From Roseomonas aeriglobus (GTDB taxonomy: Bacteria; Pseudomonadota; Alphaproteobacteria; Sphingomonadales; Sphingomonadaceae): a stretch of DNA of 64,000 nt. The position numbers were made by a program, and so were the translations under genes. Below, one piece after another: positions 45,693 to 52,845 of the stretch. The notes beneath the pieces are model-generated. The model ran no database searches. It saw only the letters and a list, made by a program, of their open reading frames with translations, and was not told the origin of the DNA. The stretch lies in contig JAFHKN010000002.1 of assembly GCA_016937575.1 (NCBI GenBank), positions 3,345,001-3,409,000 on the forward strand. Reading direction: 5' to 3'. The stretch's first letter is position 1; every line of letters starts with the position of its first letter.

Positions 45693-46114
45693 CGCCCCAA
45701 CCCGACACTGGAGTAAACTTGGCCACCACCCCCACCGCCGCCCCCCACAGCCCGTCGGCCGATGCCGACAGCGCGGAGGCGCTGCACGCGCTGATCCTGT
45801 CGAGCCTGGAGGACGACCAGGCGGTCGACACCGTCTCAATCCCGCTCGCCGGCAAGTCGTCGATCGCCGATTATATGGTGGTCGCGTCGGGCCGCTCGAC
45901 CCGCCAGGTCGCGTCGATGGCGAACAAGCTGGCCGAGAAGATCAAGACCGAGTTCCGCCGCACCGCGCGGATCGAAGGCCTGCCGAACGCCGATTGGGTG
46001 CTGATCGATGCCGGCGACGTCATCATCCACCTGTTCCGCCCGGAAGTGCGCACCTTCTACAATCTCGAGCGCATGTGGGGCTTCGGCGACACGCCGGCGG
46101 CCGAGCTGAACTGA
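45689..46114 (+). CDS. rsfS: Ribosome silencing factor RsfS
   Basis: The 141-residue product has the RsfS (DUF143/Iojap) domain: DDQAVDTVSIPLAGKSSIADYMVVASGRSTRQVASMANK, WVLIDAGDVIIHLFRPEVRTFYNLERMW. It binds ribosomal protein L14 and blocks subunit joining under starvation. ATG 45689 overlaps the nadD stop; TTG 45719 has a better RBS (GGAG, 5 nt away) and is an equally plausible start. nadD-rsfS-rlmH is a widely conserved order. Confidence 0.93.
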   Translation: MTPQPDTGVNLATTPTAAPHSPSADADSAEALHALILSSLEDDQAVDTVSIPLAGKSSIADYMVVASGRSTRQVASMANKLAEKIKTEFRRTARIEGLPNADWVLIDAGDVIIHLFRPEVRTFYNLERMWGFGDTPAAELN

Positions 46115-46130
46115 CGCACATCCGCGCGAG

Positions 46131-46550
46131 ATGCTCCTCCACATCGTCGCGCGCGGGCGGATCGGCCGGAGTCCGGAAGGGGAGCTGGTCGATCGCTATC
46201 TGAAGCGGATCGGCTGGCCGGTGAAGGTTACCGAATTGCCCGATACCGGCGGCAAGATGCCCGATGCGACGAGCGCGAAGATCGTAATGCTGGATGAAAC
46301 GGGCGAGACGCCGGGCTCGGTCGCGTTCGCGCAGAGGATCGGGCGGTGGCGCGACGATGGCGTGCGCGAATGCCGCTTCCTGATCGGTGCGGCCGACGGG
46401 TTCGACGACGCGCAGCGCGCCGAGGCCGACATGCTGCTGTCGTTCGGACGACTGACCTGGCCGCACATGCTCGCCCGCGCGATGCTGGCCGAGCAACTGT
46501 GGCGCGCGACCGCTATCCTGTCCGGCCACCCCTATCATCGTGAAGGCTAG
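46131..46550 (+). CDS. rlmH: 23S rRNA (pseudouridine1915-N3)-methyltransferase
   Basis: The 139-residue SPOUT-fold enzyme has MLLHIVARGRI, the SAM-binding FLIGAADGF, and LTWPHMLARAMLAEQLWRA with HPYHRE at the C-terminus, as in RlmH. It methylates the pseudouridine in helix 69 of 23S rRNA. It overlaps the next gene by 11 bp. Confidence 0.95.
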   Translation: MLLHIVARGRIGRSPEGELVDRYLKRIGWPVKVTELPDTGGKMPDATSAKIVMLDETGETPGSVAFAQRIGRWRDDGVRECRFLIGAADGFDDAQRAEADMLLSFGRLTWPHMLARAMLAEQLWRATAILSGHPYHREG

Positions 46551-47655
46551 GCTGGCCCTCACCGTCGCGGCAATGCTGCTGCTCGGCGCCGTCGATGCGC
46601 CCCGCGCCGACCGTATCGCGGCAGCGGCAGCGGCCCGCGCGGCGGCGCTCGAACGGCAGGCCGATGCCGAACCCGATGCCGCACGTCGCAGTCGGCTGCG
46701 TCTGGCCGCGATCGAAGCCCGGATTCGCGCCGCGGAGGCTGCCATCGCCGCGTCCAAGGCGCGGATCGCCGTGACCGATCAGCGCTTGGCAGCCGAGGGC
46801 GCACGCCTTGCCGAGCGCCAGCAACCCGCCGCAAAGCTCGTCGCCGCGGTCCAGTCGCTCTCCCGGCGCCCCGCCGTGCTTGCCGTCATGCAGCCTGGAT
46901 CGACCGGCGATGTCGTTCACGCCCGCGCGCTGCTGGGCACGTTGCTGCCCGTCGTTCGCGCTCGCACGGAGGCGCTTCGACGGGAGCTCGCCCAGACCCG
47001 CGCGCTGCGGGCCGAGGCGACAGAGGCCGCCAGCGCGCTGGCCGAGGCGAATGCCCGGCTCCAATCCGGCCGCCTGGCGCTCGCCCGGCTGCAGGCCGAG
47101 GACCGCGCCCGCGGCGCGGGCACCGGCGGCATCGCGAGCGAGCAAGCGATCGCGCTGGGGGAGCGTGCCCGCGACCTGGCCGGCATGATGGCCGAAACCG
47201 CGGCGGCGGCGGACGTTCGCACGTCGCTGGCCGCTCTGGCCGGCCCCCTGCCCCGCCCGGGCGACACGCCGCCGGCACCGAACTTTAGCACCCCGCCCTA
47301 TCGCCTGCCGGTGCGCGGGCGAATCGTCGAGGGGCTGGGCGAACTGTCCGACAGCGGCGTCCGCGCGCGCGGCGTACGCTTTGCGGTCGCTGCCGGGGCG
47401 CCCGTCGTCGCGCCGGCCAAGGGACGCATCGTCTTTGCCCGGCGCTTTCGCGACTATGGCACCGTCGTCATCATCGATCACGGCAAGGGCTGGTCGAGCG
47501 CCCTCACCGGGCTGGACGCGGCCGACGTGACGCCGGGCACGGCAGTGACGATGGGTCAGCCGATCGGCCGGGCGGCGATGGCCGAGGCGCCGCGGGTCGG
47601 GGTCGAGCTACGGCGCCGCGGCGTGGCGGTCGATCTGGCGCAGTTGATCGGGTGA
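46540..47655 (+). CDS. EnvC-like murein hydrolase activator (degenerate LytM/M23 domain)
   Basis: The 371-residue product has a signal peptide (starting GTG, KARLALTVAAMLLLGAVDAP), a long coiled coil (residues ~30-215) and a C-terminal M23 fold (FAVAAGAPVVAPAKGRIVFARRF, YGTVVIIDHGKGWSSALTG). All zinc ligands are missing: the HxxxD position, the HLH (SALTGL) and the PHLHF (PRVGVEL) are replaced, as in EnvC and NlpD activators, so it likely regulates amidases rather than cutting peptidoglycan. It sits between rlmH and a CtpA peptidase. Confidence 0.85.
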   Translation: MKARLALTVAAMLLLGAVDAPRADRIAAAAAARAAALERQADAEPDAARRSRLRLAAIEARIRAAEAAIAASKARIAVTDQRLAAEGARLAERQQPAAKLVAAVQSLSRRPAVLAVMQPGSTGDVVHARALLGTLLPVVRARTEALRRELAQTRALRAEATEAASALAEANARLQSGRLALARLQAEDRARGAGTGGIASEQAIALGERARDLAGMMAETAAAADVRTSLAALAGPLPRPGDTPPAPNFSTPPYRLPVRGRIVEGLGELSDSGVRARGVRFAVAAGAPVVAPAKGRIVFARRFRDYGTVVIIDHGKGWSSALTGLDAADVTPGTAVTMGQPIGRAAMAEAPRVGVELRRRGVAVDLAQLIG

Positions 47656-47746
47656 CGCTCAGCCGGCGTTCATCCGCATGCGCGCTTTGCTAAGCGTCCC
47701 GCAAACCTGTATCTTGTTCGCTTCAATGCCGTACGTCAGGACATCG

Positions 47747-49090
47747 ATGCCGCGTCCCTTCGCTTCCGCTCTTCAGGCCGCCGCCCTTCTGGGCACCATC
47801 GCGCTCGTCCCCGCGACGACCGCCGCGCTCGCCCAGGTCGATACCGGCGCGTATCGCGAACTCGATACGTTCATGGACATCTACAATCGGGTGAAGGCGG
47901 ATTACGTCGACAAGGTCGATGACAAGACGCTGATGAAGGGCGCGATCCAGGGCATGCTCGCCGCGCTCGATCCGCATTCGAGCTATGTCGACGCGCTCGA
48001 TTTCGACAATATGCGGATCGCGACCGAGGGGAATTACGGCGGCCTCGGCCTGACGGTCAGCATGGAGGACGGCGCGGTCAAGGTGATCGCCCCGACCGAG
48101 GATACGCCGGCCTATCGCGCAGGGATCAAGGCCGGCGATTACATCACCCACATCAATGGCACGCTGATCTACGGTCAGTCTTTGGACGAAGCGATCCAGG
48201 GCATGCGTGGTCCCGCGGGCAGCAAGGTATCGATCACGCTGGTCCGCCCTGGTCGCGACAAGCCGATCGACGTCACCCTGGTCCGCGAAGTGATCGTGCA
48301 GAAGCCCGTGAAGTGGGAGGTCAAGAACGGCATCGGCATCATCAACATCAACACGTTCAGCGCCAACACCGGCGCCGACACGCGCGCCGCGATCATGGCG
48401 ATCGAAAAGTCGCTGGGCCACGCCCCCTTGGGCTATGTCGTCGACCTGCGCGACAATGGCGGTGGGCTGCTCACGCAAGCGATCGAGGTCAGTGACGTGT
48501 TCCTCGACCATGGCGAGATCGTGTCGCAGCGCGGTCGCGCCAAGACCGATATCGAGCGCTATTACGCCAAGCCCGGCGATCTGGCGAAGGGTCTGCCGGT
48601 CATCGTCCTGACAGATGCCGGCACCGCGTCCGCGTCGGAAATCGTCGCCGGCGCCTTGCAGGATCACCACCGCGCGCTGGTGATGGGCGAGCGCAGCTTC
48701 GGCAAGGGTTCGGTCCAGACGTTGCTGCCCTTGAGCGAGAATTCGGCGCTGCGCCTGACGACCGCGCGCTATTATACGCCGTCGGGCCGATCGGTGCAGG
48801 AAGGCGGGATCGAGCCCGACATCGCCGTACCGCAGCTGTCCGACGCAGACCGCAAGTCGCGCCCCGTGTTCCGCGAGGCCGACCTGCGCCGGCACCTGAT
48901 CAACACCGCCAAGGTCGACAACAAGGCGCTGGAGGAGGACACGATCGACGATCCGCGCTTCACCGCGACGCCCGAATCGCTCAAGAAAGCGGGGGTCGAG
49001 GATTTCCAGCTCGACTATGCGCTGAAGACGATCGGACGGTTGGGCGGCACGACGCCGGCCAAGGCCCCGACGGTGACGGCGAAGCGGTGA
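47747..49090 (+). CDS. S41 family C-terminal processing peptidase
   Basis: The product of 447 residues starts at ATG 47747 with AGGA 5 nt upstream and a signal peptide (MPRPFASALQAAALLGTIAL...ALAQ). A PDZ domain (~90-180) is followed by the S41 protease with catalytic Ser295 in GTASASEIV and Lys320 in FGKGSVQ, spaced as in CtpB. It degrades or trims periplasmic proteins. Upstream in-frame starts at 47678 and 47726 lack an RBS. It follows the EnvC-like gene, an order common in alphaproteobacteria. Confidence 0.93.
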   Translation: MPRPFASALQAAALLGTIALVPATTAALAQVDTGAYRELDTFMDIYNRVKADYVDKVDDKTLMKGAIQGMLAALDPHSSYVDALDFDNMRIATEGNYGGLGLTVSMEDGAVKVIAPTEDTPAYRAGIKAGDYITHINGTLIYGQSLDEAIQGMRGPAGSKVSITLVRPGRDKPIDVTLVREVIVQKPVKWEVKNGIGIININTFSANTGADTRAAIMAIEKSLGHAPLGYVVDLRDNGGGLLTQAIEVSDVFLDHGEIVSQRGRAKTDIERYYAKPGDLAKGLPVIVLTDAGTASASEIVAGALQDHHRALVMGERSFGKGSVQTLLPLSENSALRLTTARYYTPSGRSVQEGGIEPDIAVPQLSDADRKSRPVFREADLRRHLINTAKVDNKALEEDTIDDPRFTATPESLKKAGVEDFQLDYALKTIGRLGGTTPAKAPTVTAKR

Positions 49091-49133
49091 GCGTACCGAC
49101 GATGGCTGTACTCTACGTCTGTTGGGGGTGAGT

Positions 49134-49613
49134 GTGACGCGTAACGCTTCCCTCGTCGCCGCTAATCGCCTCGCGCTGGTCGTTCCGCTTGCGCTGATGG
49201 CCGGTGCGCTCGGCTCGCAATATATCGGCGGGCTCTACCCGTGCGAGATGTGCCACTGGCAGCGCTGGCCGCATTACGCCGCGATCCTCGTCGCGGCGGT
49301 CGCCTTCGCCGCGACCGGCGGCACGCGGCGCGCGCTCGTCCTGCTCGCGGCGTTGCTGATCGCGGTCAGCGGCGGGATCGGCGTGTTCCATGCCGGTGTC
49401 GAATATGGCTGGTGGCCGGGGATCACCGGCTGCACTTCGACCGTTCGTCCGACCGGAAGTCCCGAGGATATGCTGGCCCAGATCATGAACGCACCGATGA
49501 TCCGCTGTGACGTACCGCAATGGACCTTTGCGGGCATCTCGCTCGCCGGGTTCAACGCGATCATTTCGCTTGTCGGCGCCAGCGCCGCAGCGCTGCTGGC
49601 GTTGAAGCGATGA
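49134..49613 (+). CDS. Disulfide bond formation protein DsbB family
   Basis: The product of about 159 residues has four membrane segments and the two periplasmic cysteine pairs: GLYPCEMCHWQRW (CxxC) and GITGCTST...MIRCDVPQW. It reoxidises DsbA with quinone. Start choice among TTG 49122, GTG 49128 and GTG 49134 is uncertain; the last has GGGGGTGA upstream. It overlaps coq7 by 4 bp (ATGA), so quinone-dependent oxidation and quinone synthesis are co-expressed. Confidence 0.88.
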   Translation: MTRNASLVAANRLALVVPLALMAGALGSQYIGGLYPCEMCHWQRWPHYAAILVAAVAFAATGGTRRALVLLAALLIAVSGGIGVFHAGVEYGWWPGITGCTSTVRPTGSPEDMLAQIMNAPMIRCDVPQWTFAGISLAGFNAIISLVGASAAALLALKR

Positions 49614-50146
49614 GCCGCTGGCGCCCGGGCGACCCGCGCGAAGGGCATCACGCGATGATTCGCGTCGACCAGGCCGGCGAATATGGCGCGACCCGCATCT
49701 ACGCCGGGCAGCTCGCGATCCTGGGGGACAGGACTTCGGCCGGGCGCAAGGTCGCGCATATGGCCGAGCAGGAAGAGCGGCACCGCGAATTCTTCGATGC
49801 GATGATGGCACGGCGCGGCGTGCGGCCGACGCTGTTCCAGCCGTTCTGGCATGTTGCCGGCTTTGCGCTGGGGGCCGCAACCGCCGCGATCGGGCCGGAG
49901 GCGGCGATGGCATGTACCGCAGCGGTCGAAACCGAGATCGACCTGCATTATGCCGCACAACTGGACGAGCTGGGCGACCGCGACCCGGAACTCTCCGAAG
50001 CCGTCGCGCGATTCCGCGACGAAGAGCTGGAACACCGCGACACAGCGCTCGCCAGCGGTGCCGAAAGTGCCCCCGCCTATCCGCTGCTATCGGCGGCGAT
50101 CCGGCTGGGCTGTCGCGCGGCGATCGCGGTCGCTAAACGAATTTGA
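49610..50146 (+). CDS. coq7: Demethoxyubiquinone hydroxylase Coq7
   Basis: The 178-residue di-iron protein has repeated ligand motifs [36 protein letters not shown] and DEELEHRD (E..ExxH twice). It hydroxylates the C6 position of the ubiquinone ring precursor and is membrane-associated. It starts within the dsbB stop. Confidence 0.94.
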   Translation: MSRWRPGDPREGHHAMIRVDQAGEYGATRIYAGQLAILGDRTSAGRKVAHMAEQEERHREFFDAMMARRGVRPTLFQPFWHVAGFALGAATAAIGPEAAMACTAAVETEIDLHYAAQLDELGDRDPELSEAVARFRDEELEHRDTALASGAESAPAYPLLSAAIRLGCRAAIAVAKRI

Positions 50147-50159
50147 GAAGGGATTGAGC

Positions 50160-50561
50160 ATGCTGAAACCGATCCTGATCGCTGCCGGCCTGACGCTCGG
50201 CGCCGGCCTGGCCGCTCCGGCGGCCGCGCAGGATGCGCCGATCAATGGCGTCGTCATCCTGTATGGCGACCAGAAATGCCCGACCAACCAGAACGGCGAG
50301 GAAATCGTCGTCTGCCAGCGGCGCGATGCCGGCGAGCAATTCCGCATCCCGAAGGAAATCCGCCAGCCGGAAATCAAGCCCGAGTACCAGGCCTGGGTGA
50401 ACCGCGTCGACCAGGCGTTGACGCTGGGCAATGGCGGCATCGGTAGCTGCTCGACGATCGGGCCGGGCGGCGGCATCGGCTGTGCGGGCCAGCAGATTCA
50501 GAACAACCGTCGGATCATTGACGCGAAGAAGCGCGAGGACAGCGCCTATATTCCGAGGTAA
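50160..50561 (+). CDS. Small secreted protein with four cysteines, unknown function
   Basis: The 133-residue product has a signal peptide ([24 protein letters not shown]) and four mature cysteines ([27 protein letters not shown]) that could form two disulfides. EIVVCQRR and [15 protein letters not shown] recur in small sphingomonad secreted proteins as far as I recall. GAAGGGATTGAGC supplies the RBS. It is 13 bp after coq7 and near dsbB, whose pathway it may need. Confidence 0.75.
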   Translation: MLKPILIAAGLTLGAGLAAPAAAQDAPINGVVILYGDQKCPTNQNGEEIVVCQRRDAGEQFRIPKEIRQPEIKPEYQAWVNRVDQALTLGNGGIGSCSTIGPGGGIGCAGQQIQNNRRIIDAKKREDSAYIPR

Positions 50562-50598
50562 TCGGGCAACCGCGACGCCTTGACGGGGCCTCAGACCG

Positions 50599-51888
50599 TC
50601 AGGTCGCGTTGACCGCCGCTTGCTCGATCACGCTTGCTCCGGCGGCACGCTCACCGCGGAACACGGCGTCGTCGAGCGCGCCTTCGCCCCGCGCGACGGA
50701 GGTGGCGACGGTCAGGTTGGCGCTCGCGCTCGGCACGGTGCGGGTCATATCGAGCAGCCGGTCGAAGGGGAGGACGAGTCCCACAACCAACGCCGTCTGC
50801 TCCGCCGACACGCCGACCGCGCCCAGCATTGCGGTCAGCATGAACAGCGACGCTGATGGCACCGGCGCGGTGCCGAACGCCGCGAGCGCGCCCGTCACGA
50901 GCATCGTCGCCAGCATCACACCATCGGGCACGATGCCCAGCGCCTGAAGCGCGAACTGGCCAAGCAGCCCGACGTACATCGCGGTCCCGTCCTTGCCGAT
51001 GCTCGCGCCGAGCGGAAGGACGGTCGAAGCGACGCCGCGTGCGATGCCCAGACGGTCCTGCGCGACGCGCAGCGCGACCGGCAGCGTCGCCGAGGACGAC
51101 GCGGTCGAGAAGGCCACCGCGAGCGCATCGATGATGGAGCGAAAGAAGCGCAGCACCGAAACGCGTGCCACGAACCGCAGCAGCGCGGCGTGGACGATCG
51201 TCATCTGGACGAAGGAGGCGAGCACGACGCACAGCGCCAGCCAGCCGATATGGACGAACACGCCGAGGCCGGCGGTCGCGATTGCGTTGGCGATCAGCGC
51301 AAGGACGCCGAGCGGGGTCAGCTCCATCACGATCCGCACGATCCGGAGCAGCACCGCCGACAGGGACTGGAGCAGTCGCGCAACCGGCGCCCCCGCCTCG
51401 CCGGCCACCAGCGTCCCGACGCCGAGCAGGATGCTGACGAAGATGATCGCCAGCATGTCGCCCTTCGCCAGCGCCTCGACGATGTTGGTCGGAACGATGC
51501 CGACCAATTGTTCGTAAGGCGTCACGGCCATGCCGAGCACATGCGGCGCGACACCGGCGAGCCCGGCGCCGTCGCCCGGCCGCAGGATCAGCCCCGCGGC
51601 CATGCCGACGCTGACCGCGATCAGCGTGGTGAGCGCAAAGAACAGCACCGTCCGCCCGCCGACGCTGCCGAGCTTGCGGACGTCGCCGAGCGCCGTGATC
51701 CCCGCAGCGATGGTGATGAGGACGATGGGAACGACCAGCATCCGGATCGCCCGGACGAACAGGTCGCCGAAAATCGCGATTGCGGGTGCGGCCGCGGGCA
51801 CGAACAGCCCGATGATCACCCCGATGACCAGCCCGCCGACAACCCGCTGCCACAAGGGGATCGCGAACCAGCGGCGGGCCAGGGTCAT
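50599..51888 (-). CDS. Dicarboxylate/amino acid:cation symporter (DAACS)
   Basis: The 429-residue transporter has about eight membrane segments plus re-entrant loops and DAACS motifs (STASSSATLPVALRVAQ, LPLGASIGKDGTAMY, LVVGLVLPFDRLLDMTRT, SASANLTVATSVARGEG). These bind the carboxylates and Na+ or H+ in GltP/DctA relatives. The substrate (glutamate, aspartate or C4-dicarboxylate) is undetermined. The 37 bp between it and the preceding gene hold no obvious terminator. Confidence 0.93.
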   Translation of the reverse strand: MTLARRWFAIPLWQRVVGGLVIGVIIGLFVPAAAPAIAIFGDLFVRAIRMLVVPIVLITIAAGITALGDVRKLGSVGGRTVLFFALTTLIAVSVGMAAGLILRPGDGAGLAGVAPHVLGMAVTPYEQLVGIVPTNIVEALAKGDMLAIIFVSILLGVGTLVAGEAGAPVARLLQSLSAVLLRIVRIVMELTPLGVLALIANAIATAGLGVFVHIGWLALCVVLASFVQMTIVHAALLRFVARVSVLRFFRSIIDALAVAFSTASSSATLPVALRVAQDRLGIARGVASTVLPLGASIGKDGTAMYVGLLGQFALQALGIVPDGVMLATMLVTGALAAFGTAPVPSASLFMLTAMLGAVGVSAEQTALVVGLVLPFDRLLDMTRTVPSASANLTVATSVARGEGALDDAVFRGERAAGASVIEQAAVNAT

Positions 51889-51919
51889 ATCCGGCTAACC
51901 CAGCCCGTTCGTGCTGAGC

Positions 51920-52327
51920 TTACTGTCCGCCCGCCGCGGCGCGCGCGGCCTGGCCGTCGCCCTCCGGCGCGGCGACGATGTCGCGGGTCACCGAGCCCTT
52001 GTCGACGACCAGCGTCTTCGGGTCGCCGGCCGAGGCGCGAATGCCGTTGTCGGCGATCTCGCGGCCGGCCGCGGTCAGTGCGCTCGTCTCGCCCAGGCTG
52101 CGCGGGGCGGTGCCGCCGAACAGCGCGTCCAGTGCCTGCTGCGACGGGCTGCTATCCTGCGGGCGGGCCGCGCCCGGCTGCGGCGGGACCAATGCGAAAT
52201 CGGGCGGAATGACCAGCGGCGCCTGGCGCGCGGTCGCGAATTCGTCGGGACGGGCGCGGTCGAAGCCCGAACGGCCGCAACCGGCAAGAGCCACGGCGGT
52301 CATGGCGACGAGGACGAGCTTACGCAT
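51920..52327 (-). CDS. DUF3035 family lipoprotein
   Basis: The 135-residue product has a lipoprotein signal (MRKLVLVAMTAVALAGC, lipobox LAGC) and the DUF3035 region (PDEFATARQAPLVIPPDFALVPPQPG). It follows lspA, the enzyme that processes its signal peptide, in an ileS-lspA-DUF3035 order I regard as typical of Sphingomonadales. Function is unknown. Confidence 0.88.
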   Translation of the reverse strand: MRKLVLVAMTAVALAGCGRSGFDRARPDEFATARQAPLVIPPDFALVPPQPGAARPQDSSPSQQALDALFGGTAPRSLGETSALTAAGREIADNGIRASAGDPKTLVVDKGSVTRDIVAAPEGDGQAARAAAGGQ

Positions 52328-52329
52328 TC

Positions 52330-52833
52330 TCACTTCTCCTGAAGACCCGGCTTGGCCGCCTTGGGCGCGAACAGCGCACGGACGAGCAGGATCACGACGC
52401 CGATGGTAATCGCGGCGTCGGCGACATTGAAGACCAAAAACGGGCGCCATTCTCCGATATGGAGATCGGCATAGTCGACGACATAGCCCAGCCGCACGCG
52501 GTCGAGGATATTGCCGAGCGCGCCGCCCAGCACCAGCGCCAGCGCCAGCATGTCGCCGGTCACCTTTTCGCGCCACATCCAGATGCCGACACCGATCGCG
52601 ATCGCACCGGTCAGCGCGACCAGCGCCCAGCGCGTCACTGGCCCATCGGCGGGCAGCAGGCCCAGCGAGATGCCGATGTTCGGCACGAAGCGCAGGTCGA
52701 AGAACGACACGATCTCGCGCGCGTCGCCGATCTGACGAATGCCCAGCGGCCCGGTCACCCACGCCTTGATCAGCTGATCGACGACGAAGATGGCGGCGGC
52801 GAGCGCGAAGCCGGGGGTACGGGAACGAAGCAT
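52330..52833 (-). CDS. lspA: Lipoprotein signal peptidase (signal peptidase II)
   Basis: The product of about 167 residues has four membrane helices and the catalytic aspartates in GNILDRVRLGYVVDY and FNVADAAI. It cleaves prolipoproteins after lipidation. ATG 52833 is preferred; GTG 52845, which directly follows the ileS stop, is possible. It is co-transcribed with ileS upstream and the DUF3035 lipoprotein downstream. Confidence 0.95.
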   Translation of the reverse strand: MLRSRTPGFALAAAIFVVDQLIKAWVTGPLGIRQIGDAREIVSFFDLRFVPNIGISLGLLPADGPVTRWALVALTGAIAIGVGIWMWREKVTGDMLALALVLGGALGNILDRVRLGYVVDYADLHIGEWRPFLVFNVADAAITIGVVILLVRALFAPKAAKPGLQEK

Positions 52834-52845
52834 CAGGCTCTGCAC

